In this document: positions 35,911 through 45,339 of the stretch, one piece after another
Layout of the letters: every line of letters starts with the position of its first letter
How positions within the stretch are numbered: position 1 is the stretch's first letter
From: CAZRSW01 sp964602845
Lineage (GTDB): Bacteria; Chloroflexota; Dehalococcoidia; Lucifugimonadales; UBA826
Length of the DNA stretch: 64,000 nt
Assembly: GCA_964602845.1 (NCBI GenBank)
Contig: CAZRSW010000003.1
Span: 1 to 64,000, forward strand
Direction of reading: 5' to 3'
Notes under the pieces: model-generated
The model's database searches: none
Seen by the model: only the letters and a program-made list of their open reading frames with translations
Told to the model about the DNA's origin: nothing
Translations under genes and position numbers: made by a program

Positions 35911-36648
35911 ATGATATCAACGCGACAATTTATATTCGACCGAGTACTTCTAAAACTTAGTGGTGAATCTCTCAAGGGTGATAGAGAACATGGGGTCGAC
36001 CCGAAGGCTCTAGATTTTATGGCTGGAGAGATAAAATCTATTACCAAGTTAGGGGTGCAACTTGGGATAGTAGTAGGTGGCGGTAACATATGGAGGGGAT
36101 CGTCGGCCGAGCTTGAGGGTATGGACAGAGCTACCGCAGACTATGCCGGTATGCTAGCAACAGTGATTAGTGCACTGGCCTTGCAAGATGCGTTGGAAAG
36201 GCGCCATGGTTTGGACACCCGAACTTTAAGCGCCATAAATATTCAACAAGTGGCAGAACCTTACATAAGGAGGAGAGCTATAAGACATCTGGAAAAAGGC
36301 AGAATTGTTCTTTTTGCAGCAGGAACTGGCAATCCCTTTGTAACTACCGATACAGGTTCAGCCTTGAGGGCCCTAGAAGTTGACGCAAATGTCTTACTAA
36401 TGGCCAAGAATGATGTGGACGGAGTTTATGATAAAGATCCCAACTCAAATCCTGATGCTACAAAGTACCAACGTTTGACTTATTTGGACGCGATAGACCA
36501 GAGGCTAGGAGTTATGGATAGCACCGCATTATCTCTTTGTATGGAACACAACGTACCAATCATCGTGTTCGATCTATTTGAGAGGGGGAACCTAGCTGAT
36601 ATTGTTGAGGGCAAATCAGTTGGGACACTAGTAACGGATGAGAAATAG
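35911..36648 (+). CDS. pyrH: UMP kinase
   Basis: 245 residues of the amino-acid-kinase fold. VLLKLSGESLKGD binds the nucleotide; VVGGGNIWRG, RATADYAGMLATV and AAGTGNPFVTTDTGSALRA are the family motifs. It phosphorylates UMP to UDP and is normally a GTP-activated, UTP-inhibited hexamer. The ATG follows the tsf stop directly, and its SD (AGGAG) lies inside the tsf coding end, a coupled arrangement. Confidence 0.95.
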   Translation: MISTRQFIFDRVLLKLSGESLKGDREHGVDPKALDFMAGEIKSITKLGVQLGIVVGGGNIWRGSSAELEGMDRATADYAGMLATVISALALQDALERRHGLDTRTLSAINIQQVAEPYIRRRAIRHLEKGRIVLFAAGTGNPFVTTDTGSALRALEVDANVLLMAKNDVDGVYDKDPNSNPDATKYQRLTYLDAIDQRLGVMDSTALSLCMEHNVPIIVFDLFERGNLADIVEGKSVGTLVTDEK

Positions 36649-36668
36649 CTACATTAGGGGCTAATATT

Positions 36669-37232
36669 ATGGAGACTATCGAAGAAATCTTGGACCATAC
36701 GAAAACTCGAATGAATAAGAGCCTTGAATCTTTAGCCCGAGAGCTCAGCGCTATTCGTACAGGCAGAGCATCAACCGCCTTAGTAGAATATATCTACGTG
36801 GAATATTACGGAACTTCAACTCCCATAAACCAATTATCTTCGATCACAATTCCTGAGGCCAGAACAATCATGATACAACCATGGGATAAGGAGATATTAA
36901 GAGAGATCGAGAAGGCACTACTCCAATCAGACTTGGGCATATCCCCTTCGACCGATGGGGACGTTCTAAGAATAAATATTCCTGAGCTCACTGAAGAGCG
37001 CCGCAAAGATATGGTAAAACTCGTCGGTAAGAAAGTAGAGTCTGGGCATATATCCGTAAGAAACATCCGCCGGGACAGTTTGGAATCCCTAAGATCTATG
37101 GAAAAGGGTGGAGATATATCCCAAGATGAAAGCCGAAGAGCTCAAGAAAACCTACAAAAAATAACCGATATGTTCACCAATAAGATGGGGGAAGCAGGGG
37201 AAATCAAGGAAACAGAGGTTATGGAAACTTAG
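36669..37232 (+). CDS. frr: Ribosome recycling factor
   Basis: 187 residues, usual length. GRASTALVEYIYVEYYG, then PINQLSSITIPEARTIMIQPWDK near residue 60, is the family signature, and the C-terminal coiled-coil arm (RRAQENLQKITDMF) completes it. It splits the post-termination complex together with EF-G. It lies 20 nt after pyrH. Confidence 0.95.
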   Translation: METIEEILDHTKTRMNKSLESLARELSAIRTGRASTALVEYIYVEYYGTSTPINQLSSITIPEARTIMIQPWDKEILREIEKALLQSDLGISPSTDGDVLRINIPELTEERRKDMVKLVGKKVESGHISVRNIRRDSLESLRSMEKGGDISQDESRRAQENLQKITDMFTNKMGEAGEIKETEVMET

Positions 37233-37249
37233 GACTCGACCATCCGTTT

Positions 37250-37770
37250 ATGTCCAAGGATTTAACAACTAAAACTAATGACATCGCCTTAATTCCCGCC
37301 CATGTAGCAATCATCATGGATGGGAATGGTCGCTGGGCCGAGAAACATGGTAAACCCAGAATTGAAGGCCACCGTCAAGGCGCGAAAAACCTTCCAAAGA
37401 TAGTAGATGTATTCCATAAGATTGGGGTTAAGTTCCTAACCGTTTATGCATTTTCCACAGAGAACTGGCAACGCCCACAAAAAGAAGTGGATGGACTTTT
37501 AGAACTTCTACTAGAGTCAGTGGAAAATCAGTTGACCAGTCTGAACAAAAGCCGAGTACGCATAAAACACCTAGGAGATAAGAAATCCCTGTCTCCTGAG
37601 ATCCAAACGGCTATAACCACGTGTGAAGAGATTACGGATTCAAATGACGGATTAACTTTGAACGTGGCATTCAATTATGGAGGGAGAGCGGAAATTGTCC
37701 ACGCCATTAAGGCATTAGTAAAAGATAAAGTTGATGAGTCTCAGATCTCTGACATGGAAATAGAAAAACG
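37250..37770 (+). CDS. uppS: Isoprenyl (undecaprenyl) diphosphate synthase, 3' end lost in an N gap
   Basis: A cis-prenyltransferase condensing isopentenyl diphosphate onto farnesyl diphosphate to make the lipid carrier for cell-wall glycans. The visible 173 residues show catalytic Asp24 in IIMDGNGRWAEKHG, GHRQGAKNL, the FSTENWQRP segment and VAFNYGGRAEI. The typical length is ~240-250, so the last ~70 residues (including the R-x-S/R-x-x-N-F-L region) fall in the unsequenced stretch. Confidence 0.92.
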
Positions 37771-37870
37771 NNNNNNNNNNNNNNNNNNNNNNNNNNNNNN
37801 NNNNNNNNNNNNNNNNNNNNNNNNNNNNNNNNNNNNNNNNNNNNNNNNNNNNNNNNNNNNNNNNNNNNNN
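37771..37870. other. Scaffold gap (100 N)
   Basis: Exactly 100 N, the conventional filler for a gap of unknown size. It removes the end of uppS and possibly the true start of cdsA. The uppS shortfall (about 70 codons) suggests the real gap is at least ~210 nt, or that the filler is not to scale. Confidence 0.97.
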
Positions 37871-37872
37871 TT

Positions 37873-38685
37873 TTGAAAGCACGTGCACTGAGCACTTTGA
37901 TTGCACTTCCCATAGTAGTGCTCAGTATTTGGCTGGGTAGCTACTGGTTTGTCACTCTTATCTCTCTGGGAGGCTCAGTCGCTAGCTACGAATTATCAAG
38001 TATGGCAGGAAAGATTAATTCTAAGACAAAGGCACTTTTATCAGGTTTTCTATCTGGATCAATAATATTGGCAATTGGGATACTAGTCTCAACGATTAAT
38101 ATCGATTTATTTCCCTATTCTGTTATCGCAGTAGTGGTATCTATTTTTTCCATCCTCTGGATTTTTTTCCCCATGCCATCGCAAAATAGTCTTTTAAGGC
38201 ATATCTTACTAGTGGTAATACCTGCTTTATTTATTAGCCTAACGTTGTCACACAGTTTTTTGATTCGCGAGCTACCATCCGGACGGGAGTGGGTCCTATT
38301 AATATTGGTTGTCGTCGCTATGGCAGATACTTTTGCCTTATTGATAGGACGATCTCTAGGGAGAATACCTCTTTATCCATCTATCAGCCCCTCCAAAACT
38401 TGGGAAGGAACAATAGCTGCCTTAGTTGCGGCGATTACATCAGCGATAATCTTCTCGATGATTTTCGATATGAACATCAACATACAAACCTCTATTATCA
38501 TAGGTTTTTTGATGGGAACCACAGGCCAAATAGGTGATCTAGTAGAATCAGCAGTGAAACGAAGGGCCAGAGTAAAGGATTCAGGAAACCTTATGCCTGG
38601 TCATGGAGGGGCATTTGACCGGCTAGATTCCATTGTTTTCAACCTACCACTCCTGTATCATTTGATTCGATGGATGGCGATGTGA
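37873..38685 (+). CDS. cdsA: Phosphatidate cytidylyltransferase
   Basis: 270 residues, a polytopic membrane enzyme making CDP-diacylglycerol from phosphatidate and CTP. The C-terminal CDP-DAG synthase signature is plain: GDLVESAVKRRARVKD followed by PGHGGAFDRLDS. SPSKTWEGTIAAL is also typical. The apparent TTG start (37873) is three bases after the gap; KARALSTLIALPIVVL fits the usual N-terminus, but a start inside the gap cannot be excluded. The last 16 nt overlap the dxr frame. Confidence 0.9.
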   Translation: MKARALSTLIALPIVVLSIWLGSYWFVTLISLGGSVASYELSSMAGKINSKTKALLSGFLSGSIILAIGILVSTINIDLFPYSVIAVVVSIFSILWIFFPMPSQNSLLRHILLVVIPALFISLTLSHSFLIRELPSGREWVLLILVVVAMADTFALLIGRSLGRIPLYPSISPSKTWEGTIAALVAAITSAIIFSMIFDMNINIQTSIIIGFLMGTTGQIGDLVESAVKRRARVKDSGNLMPGHGGAFDRLDSIVFNLPLLYHLIRWMAM

Positions 38686-39812
38686 AAAGATTATCTATTC
38701 TAGGATCCACTGGGTCTGTGGGAAATCAGACACTTGAAGTCGTGAGGGCATTCCCCGAACAATTCAACGTGGTAGGACTTGCGTCAAATACAAACCGCGA
38801 AGGTATTATCAACCAAAGTAAAGAATTTCATCCAGATTTCGTAGCTTGCAACAACCTCAGTTTAGCCGACACCGCCATTCTCCCCGAGAACACTAAGATA
38901 ACCGACCTAGCAGGGGTCGCCGCCGCTGACAATGTTGATATAGTGGTTGCCGCCACTGCAGGATATGCTGCGTTACCCCATACTTTCCACGCAATTAACT
39001 TGGGCAGAAATATAGCCATAGCAAATAAGGAAACTATTGTTATGGCAGGATCTAAACTAATAGAACAGTCAAGTATAAGAGGATGTAAGCTCCTTCCATT
39101 AGATAGCGAACCCAACGCGATATGGCAATGTCTAAGAGGCGAAGATTCACCAGTATCTCGATTATTCATAACAGCTTCAGGGGGGGCATTTAGGGATCGC
39201 GCCCTAGACTCCTTCAGTAAGGTTACTCCAGCTGAAGCTTTAGAACATCCCACATGGAAAATGGGGCCCAAAATTACTATCGACTCCGCAACGCTCATGA
39301 ACAAGGTGTTTGAAGTAATTGAAGCAAAGTGGCTATTCAATATCCACTGGGACGACATAGAAGTGATAATACATCCAGAGAGCATTATTCACTCCATGGT
39401 CGAGTTTGATGATGGATCTTTAAAGGCTCAAATGAGCATTCCAGACATGAAACTCCCCATTCAATACGCTCTTTTTTACCCTGATAGACCTAAGAACGAT
39501 GCTATTCAGAAGCTAGACCCCGTTGAACTAAGGTCCTTAACTTTTAAAGAAATAGATCATAACAAATATCCCTGCTTTAATATGGCTTTGAAATTCGCAA
39601 AAATGGGTGGGTCTATGCCATCAGCCCTTTGCGGAGCAGACGAGGCAGCTGTAGAAGAGTTTCTCTCTGGGCGAATATCTTTCACAGAAATACACCAAGT
39701 TATTGAAAATACACTGGAACAACATTTAATAATCCCGGATCCTAGCCTCACGGATATGATCGACTCAGCAAAATGGGCAGAAACAAAAGTCCGGCAACTG
39801 GTGGGAAATTAA
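38670..39812 (+). CDS. dxr: 1-deoxy-D-xylulose 5-phosphate reductoisomerase
   Basis: Second enzyme of the MEP isoprenoid pathway (NADPH, Mn/Mg). 380 residues. The nucleotide-binding loop is LSILGSTGSVGNQTL at residues 8-22; LLPLDSEPNAIWQCL holds the metal-binding Asp and Glu, with TASGGAFRD and DSATLMNKVFEVIEA following. The start may be ATG 38670 or GTG 38682, both overlapping the cdsA end. It is co-operonic with uppS, cdsA and ispG. Confidence 0.95.
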   Translation: MDGDVKRLSILGSTGSVGNQTLEVVRAFPEQFNVVGLASNTNREGIINQSKEFHPDFVACNNLSLADTAILPENTKITDLAGVAAADNVDIVVAATAGYAALPHTFHAINLGRNIAIANKETIVMAGSKLIEQSSIRGCKLLPLDSEPNAIWQCLRGEDSPVSRLFITASGGAFRDRALDSFSKVTPAEALEHPTWKMGPKITIDSATLMNKVFEVIEAKWLFNIHWDDIEVIIHPESIIHSMVEFDDGSLKAQMSIPDMKLPIQYALFYPDRPKNDAIQKLDPVELRSLTFKEIDHNKYPCFNMALKFAKMGGSMPSALCGADEAAVEEFLSGRISFTEIHQVIENTLEQHLIIPDPSLTDMIDSAKWAETKVRQLVGN

Positions 39813-41006
39813 ATGCCAGCATTGCCCCCATGGCTCCTAGTAATCCCAATTCTGGCATTGCTGATACTGGTCCACGAACTGGGCCACTTTATAACGGCTA
39901 AGCGATTTGGGATCAAAGTCATCGAATTTGGATTCGGATTCCCGCCAAGAATTTTCGGATTTAGTCACAACGATACTATATATTCCATCAACTTGCTGCC
40001 AATTGGAGGGTTTGTGAAGATGCTGGGAGAGGAAGATCCAGAAGATCCTAGAAGCTTTGCAAGACAACCAATTCCGATACGCATTATAGTTCTGGCCGCT
40101 GGGTCTATAATGAATATGCTTGTAGCAATATTAGTTTTTACCTCTATTTCAGCTCTACCACACGACGTTGTAATTGGCGACATATCTATCGCAGGCGTGG
40201 CTCCTTATTCACCCGCTGAACAGGCTAACTTAAAAGTGGGTGACATCATAGAGAGCGTAAATGGAGTTAGGATTAACAAAACATCCACCTTAATCAGGGA
40301 AATTCAATCAAAGACTGATGAGAAAACAAAGCTGACTGTAAGAAAAAGATCGATTATCGGAAATATTAGCTCATCCCCTGAATTCAGTACGGTGGAAACT
40401 TTAGTAATAACACCCAGAAAAAATCCCCCGGCCCTCAAAGTAGTCAGTGAGGTGAAATATCCTGAGCAAGAAATCAGCCTCGAACAAGCTAGAAGTTATA
40501 ATGGGACATTGGAACTTGGAGATACCATGGCGCAAGGGGCACTGGGAGTCCTGATTGGGACTACCAATCCAAGGATGCAGTCAGAAAGACTCTCCATACT
40601 AAGTGCCCTGAGTTCATCAATGAACAAGATCGTAGATATAATTACTTACACATTTGCCGGCATAGCGGGGTGGATTGGAAATGGAAAAAACCCGGGGCTA
40701 ACTGGGCCCATCGGTATCGCTCAAGTGACAGGTGAAGTCGCAAAAGTGGGAGTCAGGCCGATACTTGAATTGACCGCATTAATAAGTATAAGTTTGGCTA
40801 TTGTAAATATACTACCTATACCAGCGTTGGATGGCGGCAGGCTATTATTTGTATTAATAGAAGCGGCACGAGGCGGAAAAAGGATTTCATCAAATAAAGA
40901 GGGCCTCATACATATGGTTGGATTTGCCACATTAATAGGGTTAGTCATACTGATGAGCTATTTCGATTTAGTCAGAATACTAACGGGAGGACAGATTCTA
41001 CAATGA
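39813..41006 (+). CDS. rseP: Site-2 protease, RseP family
   Basis: 397 residues. The zinc motif His21-Glu22-x-x-His25 (VHELGHF) lies in the first membrane span. A single PDZ domain follows (about 120-200; VGDIIESVNGVRI), and LPIPALDGGRLLF near residue 340 supplies the third metal ligand. This membrane metalloprotease clips anti-sigma factors or signal-peptide remnants. The ATG directly follows the dxr stop. Its place between dxr and ispG is standard. Confidence 0.93.
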   Translation: MPALPPWLLVIPILALLILVHELGHFITAKRFGIKVIEFGFGFPPRIFGFSHNDTIYSINLLPIGGFVKMLGEEDPEDPRSFARQPIPIRIIVLAAGSIMNMLVAILVFTSISALPHDVVIGDISIAGVAPYSPAEQANLKVGDIIESVNGVRINKTSTLIREIQSKTDEKTKLTVRKRSIIGNISSSPEFSTVETLVITPRKNPPALKVVSEVKYPEQEISLEQARSYNGTLELGDTMAQGALGVLIGTTNPRMQSERLSILSALSSSMNKIVDIITYTFAGIAGWIGNGKNPGLTGPIGIAQVTGEVAKVGVRPILELTALISISLAIVNILPIPALDGGRLLFVLIEAARGGKRISSNKEGLIHMVGFATLIGLVILMSYFDLVRILTGGQILQ

Positions 41007-41031
41007 TCTCAAAAATTCCAATAACATCCAG

Positions 41032-42159
41032 ATGAAAAGAAGAATCACGTCACCTATTCAACTTGGCCCCGTAACAGTCGGAGGGGATGCACCAATCACG
41101 GTACAGTCTATGACAAAGACTGATACTAGAGATGTAAAGAACACTATAAACGAAATAAAAAGACTCGAAAAAGTCGGCTGTGAAATCATTAGATGTGCTG
41201 TTCCTGATTTAGAAGCAGCATCAGCATTGAAAGAAATCAAGAAACACATCAAAATCCCATTGGTCGCAGACATACATTTTCATCATGAATTGGCGCTTGA
41301 ATCTCTCAAGAGTGGGGTTGATTGTCTCAGATTGAATCCAGGTAATATCAGGGATTCAGAGAAAGTATCCTTGATCGTAAAACAAGCACGGGCATTAAAA
41401 GTACCAATCCGTATAGGGGTCAACTTCGGAAGTCTACCTCCTGTCGGGGGAATAGGAAAAAGTAAGGGTATCTCTAGGCATAAAGATGGGGTAAATCTAT
41501 TAAGTAAGGGAATACTAGAAGAAGAGTACACTGCCGTCGACCACATGGTAGCAACAGGTCTTTGGGAAATTGATCTTTTGGAGAAGTTAGACTTTGACCT
41601 GATAAAAATCTCTCTAAAAGCGTTTGACATAGATACAACCGTCGAGTCGTACAGAAAAATGTCCCGTTTGGTACCTTATCCATTCCATTTGGGTATAACG
41701 GAATCAGGTACAGCAAAATCCGGGAGTATACGCAGTGCCATAGGTCTTGGAATTCTCTTGTATGAGGGTATTGGTGACACTATAAGAGTGAGTCTCAGTG
41801 ATGACCCAGTTGAAGAAATATACGCGGGGATAAATATATTGAAATCACTGGATATACGACGAGAGGGGGCCGTTCTTGTCGCATGCCCCAGCTGTGGGAG
41901 AGCAGATGTCGACGTGAGGGAACTAGCTAATAAAGTTGAGAAGATGCTTTCAGATATGAAAAGCTCTATCAAAGTGGCAGTGATGGGATGTGAAGTAAAT
42001 GGACCCGGTGAGGCCAAGGATGCGGACGTAGGCATAGCCGCCGGTGTTGGGAAGGCAGTAATATTCCGAAAGGGAAAGAAATCCAAAATCGTATCGGAAT
42101 CGGACATGCTCGAATCTCTTATGCATGAAATTCAAGCTGTTGAAGATGAACAGTCCTAA
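41032..42159 (+). CDS. ispG: 4-hydroxy-3-methylbut-2-en-1-yl diphosphate synthase
   Basis: 375 residues of GcpE, the [4Fe-4S] enzyme of the MEP pathway. The TIM-barrel start is LGPVTVGGDAPITVQSMTKTDTRD; the cluster cysteines are in VACPSCGRADVD and GCEVNGPGEAKDADVG near the C-terminus. It lies 25 nt after rseP. An electron donor (flavodoxin or ferredoxin) is not encoded nearby. Confidence 0.95.
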   Translation: MKRRITSPIQLGPVTVGGDAPITVQSMTKTDTRDVKNTINEIKRLEKVGCEIIRCAVPDLEAASALKEIKKHIKIPLVADIHFHHELALESLKSGVDCLRLNPGNIRDSEKVSLIVKQARALKVPIRIGVNFGSLPPVGGIGKSKGISRHKDGVNLLSKGILEEEYTAVDHMVATGLWEIDLLEKLDFDLIKISLKAFDIDTTVESYRKMSRLVPYPFHLGITESGTAKSGSIRSAIGLGILLYEGIGDTIRVSLSDDPVEEIYAGINILKSLDIRREGAVLVACPSCGRADVDVRELANKVEKMLSDMKSSIKVAVMGCEVNGPGEAKDADVGIAAGVGKAVIFRKGKKSKIVSESDMLESLMHEIQAVEDEQS

Positions 42160-42199
42160 TGGAGTCATTAATGTTGTGTGTCGGGGTTAACATAAAACC

Positions 42200-43903
42200 A
42201 TGAGAATGACCAATTTGTTCACTAAAACTCTTCGATCAGCTCCCGTCGAAGCGGAATTACAAAGTCACAAACTTCTAATCCAATCCGGCATGATACAGCA
42301 AGTATCTTCCGGCGTTTATACCTACCTGCCGCTCGGATTGAGATCGATCAAAAAAATAGAAGGAATTATCAGAGAGGAAATGGAATCCGCAGGAGCGCAG
42401 GAGTTAAAACTAAGTATCCTCCAACCGAGAGACCTTTGGAAGACATCCGGTCGAGACGACATCTTTGGCCCTGACATGATCAGGCTAATAGACCGTAGAA
42501 ACAGAGACTTTGTGCTGCCACCAACCAACGAGGAACTAGTGACAGAAACATTCAGGACGGTATCACAAAGCTACCGAGATCTCCCTGTGATTCTGTATCA
42601 GATACAAACCAAATTCCGTGACGAAGTCCGCCCTAGGGGTGGGCTAATAAGGGTCAGAGAATTCGACATGATGGACGCTTATAGCTTCGATACGGATGAA
42701 GAAGGACTTGGAAACTCCTATGACAGGATGATACTCGCCTACGAAAAAATATTTGAACGCTGCGGGCTTGAAACAATTATCGCTGACGCCGACAGCGGTC
42801 CTATAGGAGGTAAAGACTCTAAAGAATTCTTGCTGTTAACAGATTCTGGAGAAGATAGCGTGATCATTTGCCAGTCATGTGATTATGCAGCAAATAACGA
42901 AAAGGCTACCTTCAAAAAAGTAGTCGCACCTTCCACTTTGGCAAAAGATACAAAAGAGGTACATACCCCCGGGATCAAAACGATTGATGATCTCACAAGG
43001 CACCTGGGTATTGAAGAAAACAGGACTCTTAAATCCGTCTTATATTACACCGACAAAGGGCTCATCTTAGCGGCAATAAGAGGTGACCTAGATATAAATG
43101 AGTCAAAGTTGAAGAACGAATTGGATGCAAAGCTACTAAGGCTTGCCACTGAACCTGAACTGCGAGATGCTAACCTAAATCCCGGATTCGTATCCCCCGT
43201 CAATCTGAAGGAAATACCAATAGTTGTCGACGACTCTCTACAACCAAATGGCAACTACGTAGCAGGCGGGAACAAAAGTGACTATCATCTCTTAAATGTT
43301 AATGTAAATAGAGACTTTAGAGGGACGATTAACGGTGACATAGCCTTAGCAAAAGAAGGTTACGCTTGTGTCCAATGCGAAGGTAGCTTATTAGTGAAAC
43401 GGGGTATTGAAATAGGTCATGTATTTAAACTAGGTACTCAATACTCAGAATCTATGGATGTTAGCTTTTCTGATCCGGAAGGAGAGTTAAATCGAGTGGT
43501 TATGGGATGTTATGGCATTGGGATAGGGAGAATTTTAGCTGGACTCATAGAACAGAAGTCCGATGAACATGGGATCGTTTTTACACGTAGTGTGGCTCCC
43601 TATGAGGTAATCATAGTCGGGTTGAACACTGATAATACGGAAACTGTCAAAGAGGCTGACAAGTTGTACGAAAAAATTAGAGAGTCCGGCATCGAAGTGC
43701 TGTACGATGACAGACCAGAAACAGCAGGAGTTAAATTCAACGACACGGACCTCTTAGGTATACCTTTGCGGCTAGTCATAGGGTCGCGAAACTTAACACA
43801 CAATAACGTTGAATTAAAGTTACGAGGTAGCGAAAAACCATTTCTTATTGATCTTGAAAATGTCATTAGTGAAATTACTACCCAATTACAATCGATAATT
43901 TAA
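42200..43903 (+). CDS. proS: Prolyl-tRNA synthetase
   Basis: 567 residues, the bacterial long type. Class II motif 1 lies near PLGLRSIKKIEGIIREEM, motif 2 is QTKFRDEVRPRGGLIRVREFDMMDAYSF, and motif 3 GCYGIGIGRILAGLIEQ. Between motifs 2 and 3 sits the INS editing domain (about 225-380), which removes mischarged alanine. The anticodon-binding domain closes the protein. It is the last gene of the rpsB-led series. Confidence 0.95.
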   Translation: MRMTNLFTKTLRSAPVEAELQSHKLLIQSGMIQQVSSGVYTYLPLGLRSIKKIEGIIREEMESAGAQELKLSILQPRDLWKTSGRDDIFGPDMIRLIDRRNRDFVLPPTNEELVTETFRTVSQSYRDLPVILYQIQTKFRDEVRPRGGLIRVREFDMMDAYSFDTDEEGLGNSYDRMILAYEKIFERCGLETIIADADSGPIGGKDSKEFLLLTDSGEDSVIICQSCDYAANNEKATFKKVVAPSTLAKDTKEVHTPGIKTIDDLTRHLGIEENRTLKSVLYYTDKGLILAAIRGDLDINESKLKNELDAKLLRLATEPELRDANLNPGFVSPVNLKEIPIVVDDSLQPNGNYVAGGNKSDYHLLNVNVNRDFRGTINGDIALAKEGYACVQCEGSLLVKRGIEIGHVFKLGTQYSESMDVSFSDPEGELNRVVMGCYGIGIGRILAGLIEQKSDEHGIVFTRSVAPYEVIIVGLNTDNTETVKEADKLYEKIRESGIEVLYDDRPETAGVKFNDTDLLGIPLRLVIGSRNLTHNNVELKLRGSEKPFLIDLENVISEITTQLQSII

Positions 43904-43954
43904 CCAATAATCTTAGCCATTAGAAAGTTAAAAAGGATGCCATAGGGGTCCATG

Positions 43955-43983
43955 TTGACAAATTTTTACAAGTAACTAAGAAT
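43955..43983 (+). promoter_or_regulatory. Candidate promoter of the monooxygenase-ThDP enzyme pair
   Basis: A perfect TTGACA (43955-43960), a 17-nt spacer, then AAGAAT (43978-43983, 4 of 6 matches). It points towards the flavin monooxygenase gene beyond the second N gap. Confidence 0.45.
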
Positions 43984-44005
43984 TTAGCTCAACAAGGAGA
44001 ACCTA

Positions 44006-44141
44006 GTTTCAAAGCAGGTTTGCNNNNNNNNNNNNNNNNNNNNNNNNNNNNNNNNNNNNNNNNNNNNNNNNNNNNNNNNNNNNNNNNNNNNNNNNNNNNN
44101 NNNNNNNNNNNNNNNNNNNNNNNGTTTCAAAGCAGGTTTGC
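44006..44141 (+). repeat. 18-bp direct repeat flanking the second scaffold gap
   Basis: gtttcaaagcaggtttgc appears at 44006-44023, ending at the first N, and again at 44124-44141, starting right after the last N. Identical contig ends of this kind normally mean two overlapping contigs that were scaffolded but not merged. The 100 N and one repeat copy are then artefacts, and the true spacer between proS and the next gene is ~118 nt shorter. Confidence 0.8.
44024..44123. other. Scaffold gap (100 N)
   Basis: Exactly 100 N between identical 18-bp ends; probably a closed gap rather than missing sequence. It lies between proS and the monooxygenase gene and interrupts no reading frame. Confidence 0.95.
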
Positions 44142-44156
44142 TAGGAGTACTCAAGA

Positions 44157-45320
44157 ATGAAACACAGGATGAAATTTGGGGTATTCATGGCCCCATTCCA
44201 TTGGCTTGGAGAAAATCCGACTCTGGCCCTGGAAAGAGATCTAGATACCATTCAATGGCTAGATCAACTTGGGTACGATGAAGCATGGATAGGCGAGCAT
44301 CACAGCGCCGGTTGGGAAACCATAGCTTCACCTGAAGTCTTTATCGGAGTGGCCGCCGAACGCACGAAAAACATAATGCTGGGAACAGGCGTCGTAAGTC
44401 TCCCATACCATCATCCACTAATGCTCACCAATCGAATGGTATTGCTGGATCACTTAACCAGGGGCAGAGTCATGCTGGGGGTAGGACCAGGTGCCCTAGT
44501 ATCCGATGCATATGCTCTCGGCATACCCCCCAACCTACAGCGACCGAGAATGGATGAAGCGATAGGCATAATAAAAAGATTGCTTACGGAGACCGAACCC
44601 ATAACATACAAATCCGATTGGTTTACCCTGAACGATGCCCTAGCACACTTACAACCTTATTCAAGACCACACTTCCCTATAGCTGTTGCAGCCGCTCAGT
44701 CTCCATCAGGGATGATAGCTGCCGGAAAACATGGGCTTGGCGTCCTCTCAGTGAGTGTGATAAGAGGGGGCAATCTAACCAGTAATTTGGCAGAATTTTG
44801 GGCTATTGCTGAGGAAACTGCAGAACAATACAACCAAACAGTTGATCGAAATGAATGGCGCATTGTCGTCCATGCTCATATAGCGGAAACCAAAAAAGAA
44901 GCCTTTGAACAGGTAAGAGAAAAATCAGCCGCCTACCAATACGATTATTTCCATCAAACTCTGGGAACTCCATTCGAATACGATGGACCTAGGGAAAAAA
45001 TCGTTGACTACATGGTGTCCAACGGCGCGTGGTGCGTTGGCACCCCTGATGATTTAATTTCAAAGATACAGCAGCTGTATGAACTCAGTGGAGGTTTTGG
45101 CGGATTAATGATTCAAGCCACTGAGTGGGGCACCCAGGAACAGGTCAGGCACAGTTACGAATTAATTGCCCGGTACGTAATGCCCCATTTTCAAAACTCT
45201 CTAAGAAACCTCGAGACCTCTCAGAAATGGTCTAAAGATCATGTGGAAGAACTACAATCCAGGAGACAAAGTGCTATCGACAAAGCAAACTCCGATTATA
45301 AAAACACACAAACCAAATAG
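44157..45320 (+). CDS. LLM-class flavin-dependent monooxygenase
   Basis: 387 residues of the bacterial luciferase-like TIM-barrel family. The start KFGVFMAPFHWLGENPTLALERDLDTIQWLD, then LGYDEAWIGEHHSAGWET, LGTGVVSLPYHHPLMLTNRMVLLDHL and GRVMLGVGPG are family motifs. Members oxidise alkanes, sulfonates, ketones or aromatics using reduced flavin; the substrate is not identifiable here. AGGAG at 44143-44147 supports ATG 44157. The ThDP enzyme follows 19 nt later, so the two probably act together in a degradation route. Expansion of such enzymes is known for SAR202 bacteria. Confidence 0.88.
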   Translation: MKHRMKFGVFMAPFHWLGENPTLALERDLDTIQWLDQLGYDEAWIGEHHSAGWETIASPEVFIGVAAERTKNIMLGTGVVSLPYHHPLMLTNRMVLLDHLTRGRVMLGVGPGALVSDAYALGIPPNLQRPRMDEAIGIIKRLLTETEPITYKSDWFTLNDALAHLQPYSRPHFPIAVAAAQSPSGMIAAGKHGLGVLSVSVIRGGNLTSNLAEFWAIAEETAEQYNQTVDRNEWRIVVHAHIAETKKEAFEQVREKSAAYQYDYFHQTLGTPFEYDGPREKIVDYMVSNGAWCVGTPDDLISKIQQLYELSGGFGGLMIQATEWGTQEQVRHSYELIARYVMPHFQNSLRNLETSQKWSKDHVEELQSRRQSAIDKANSDYKNTQTK

Positions 45321-45339
45321 GCTTGGGAGAATACGTTAA

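Noticed and set aside
37873..37890. cdsA as a 5'-truncated gene
   Set aside because: The first residues after the gap already match the usual N-terminus, so the gene is probably nearly complete; uncertainty is noted in the entry instead.
41676..42107. 143-codon open frame antisense to ispG
   Set aside because: It lies wholly inside the strongly supported ispG frame and has the composition of a mirror frame.
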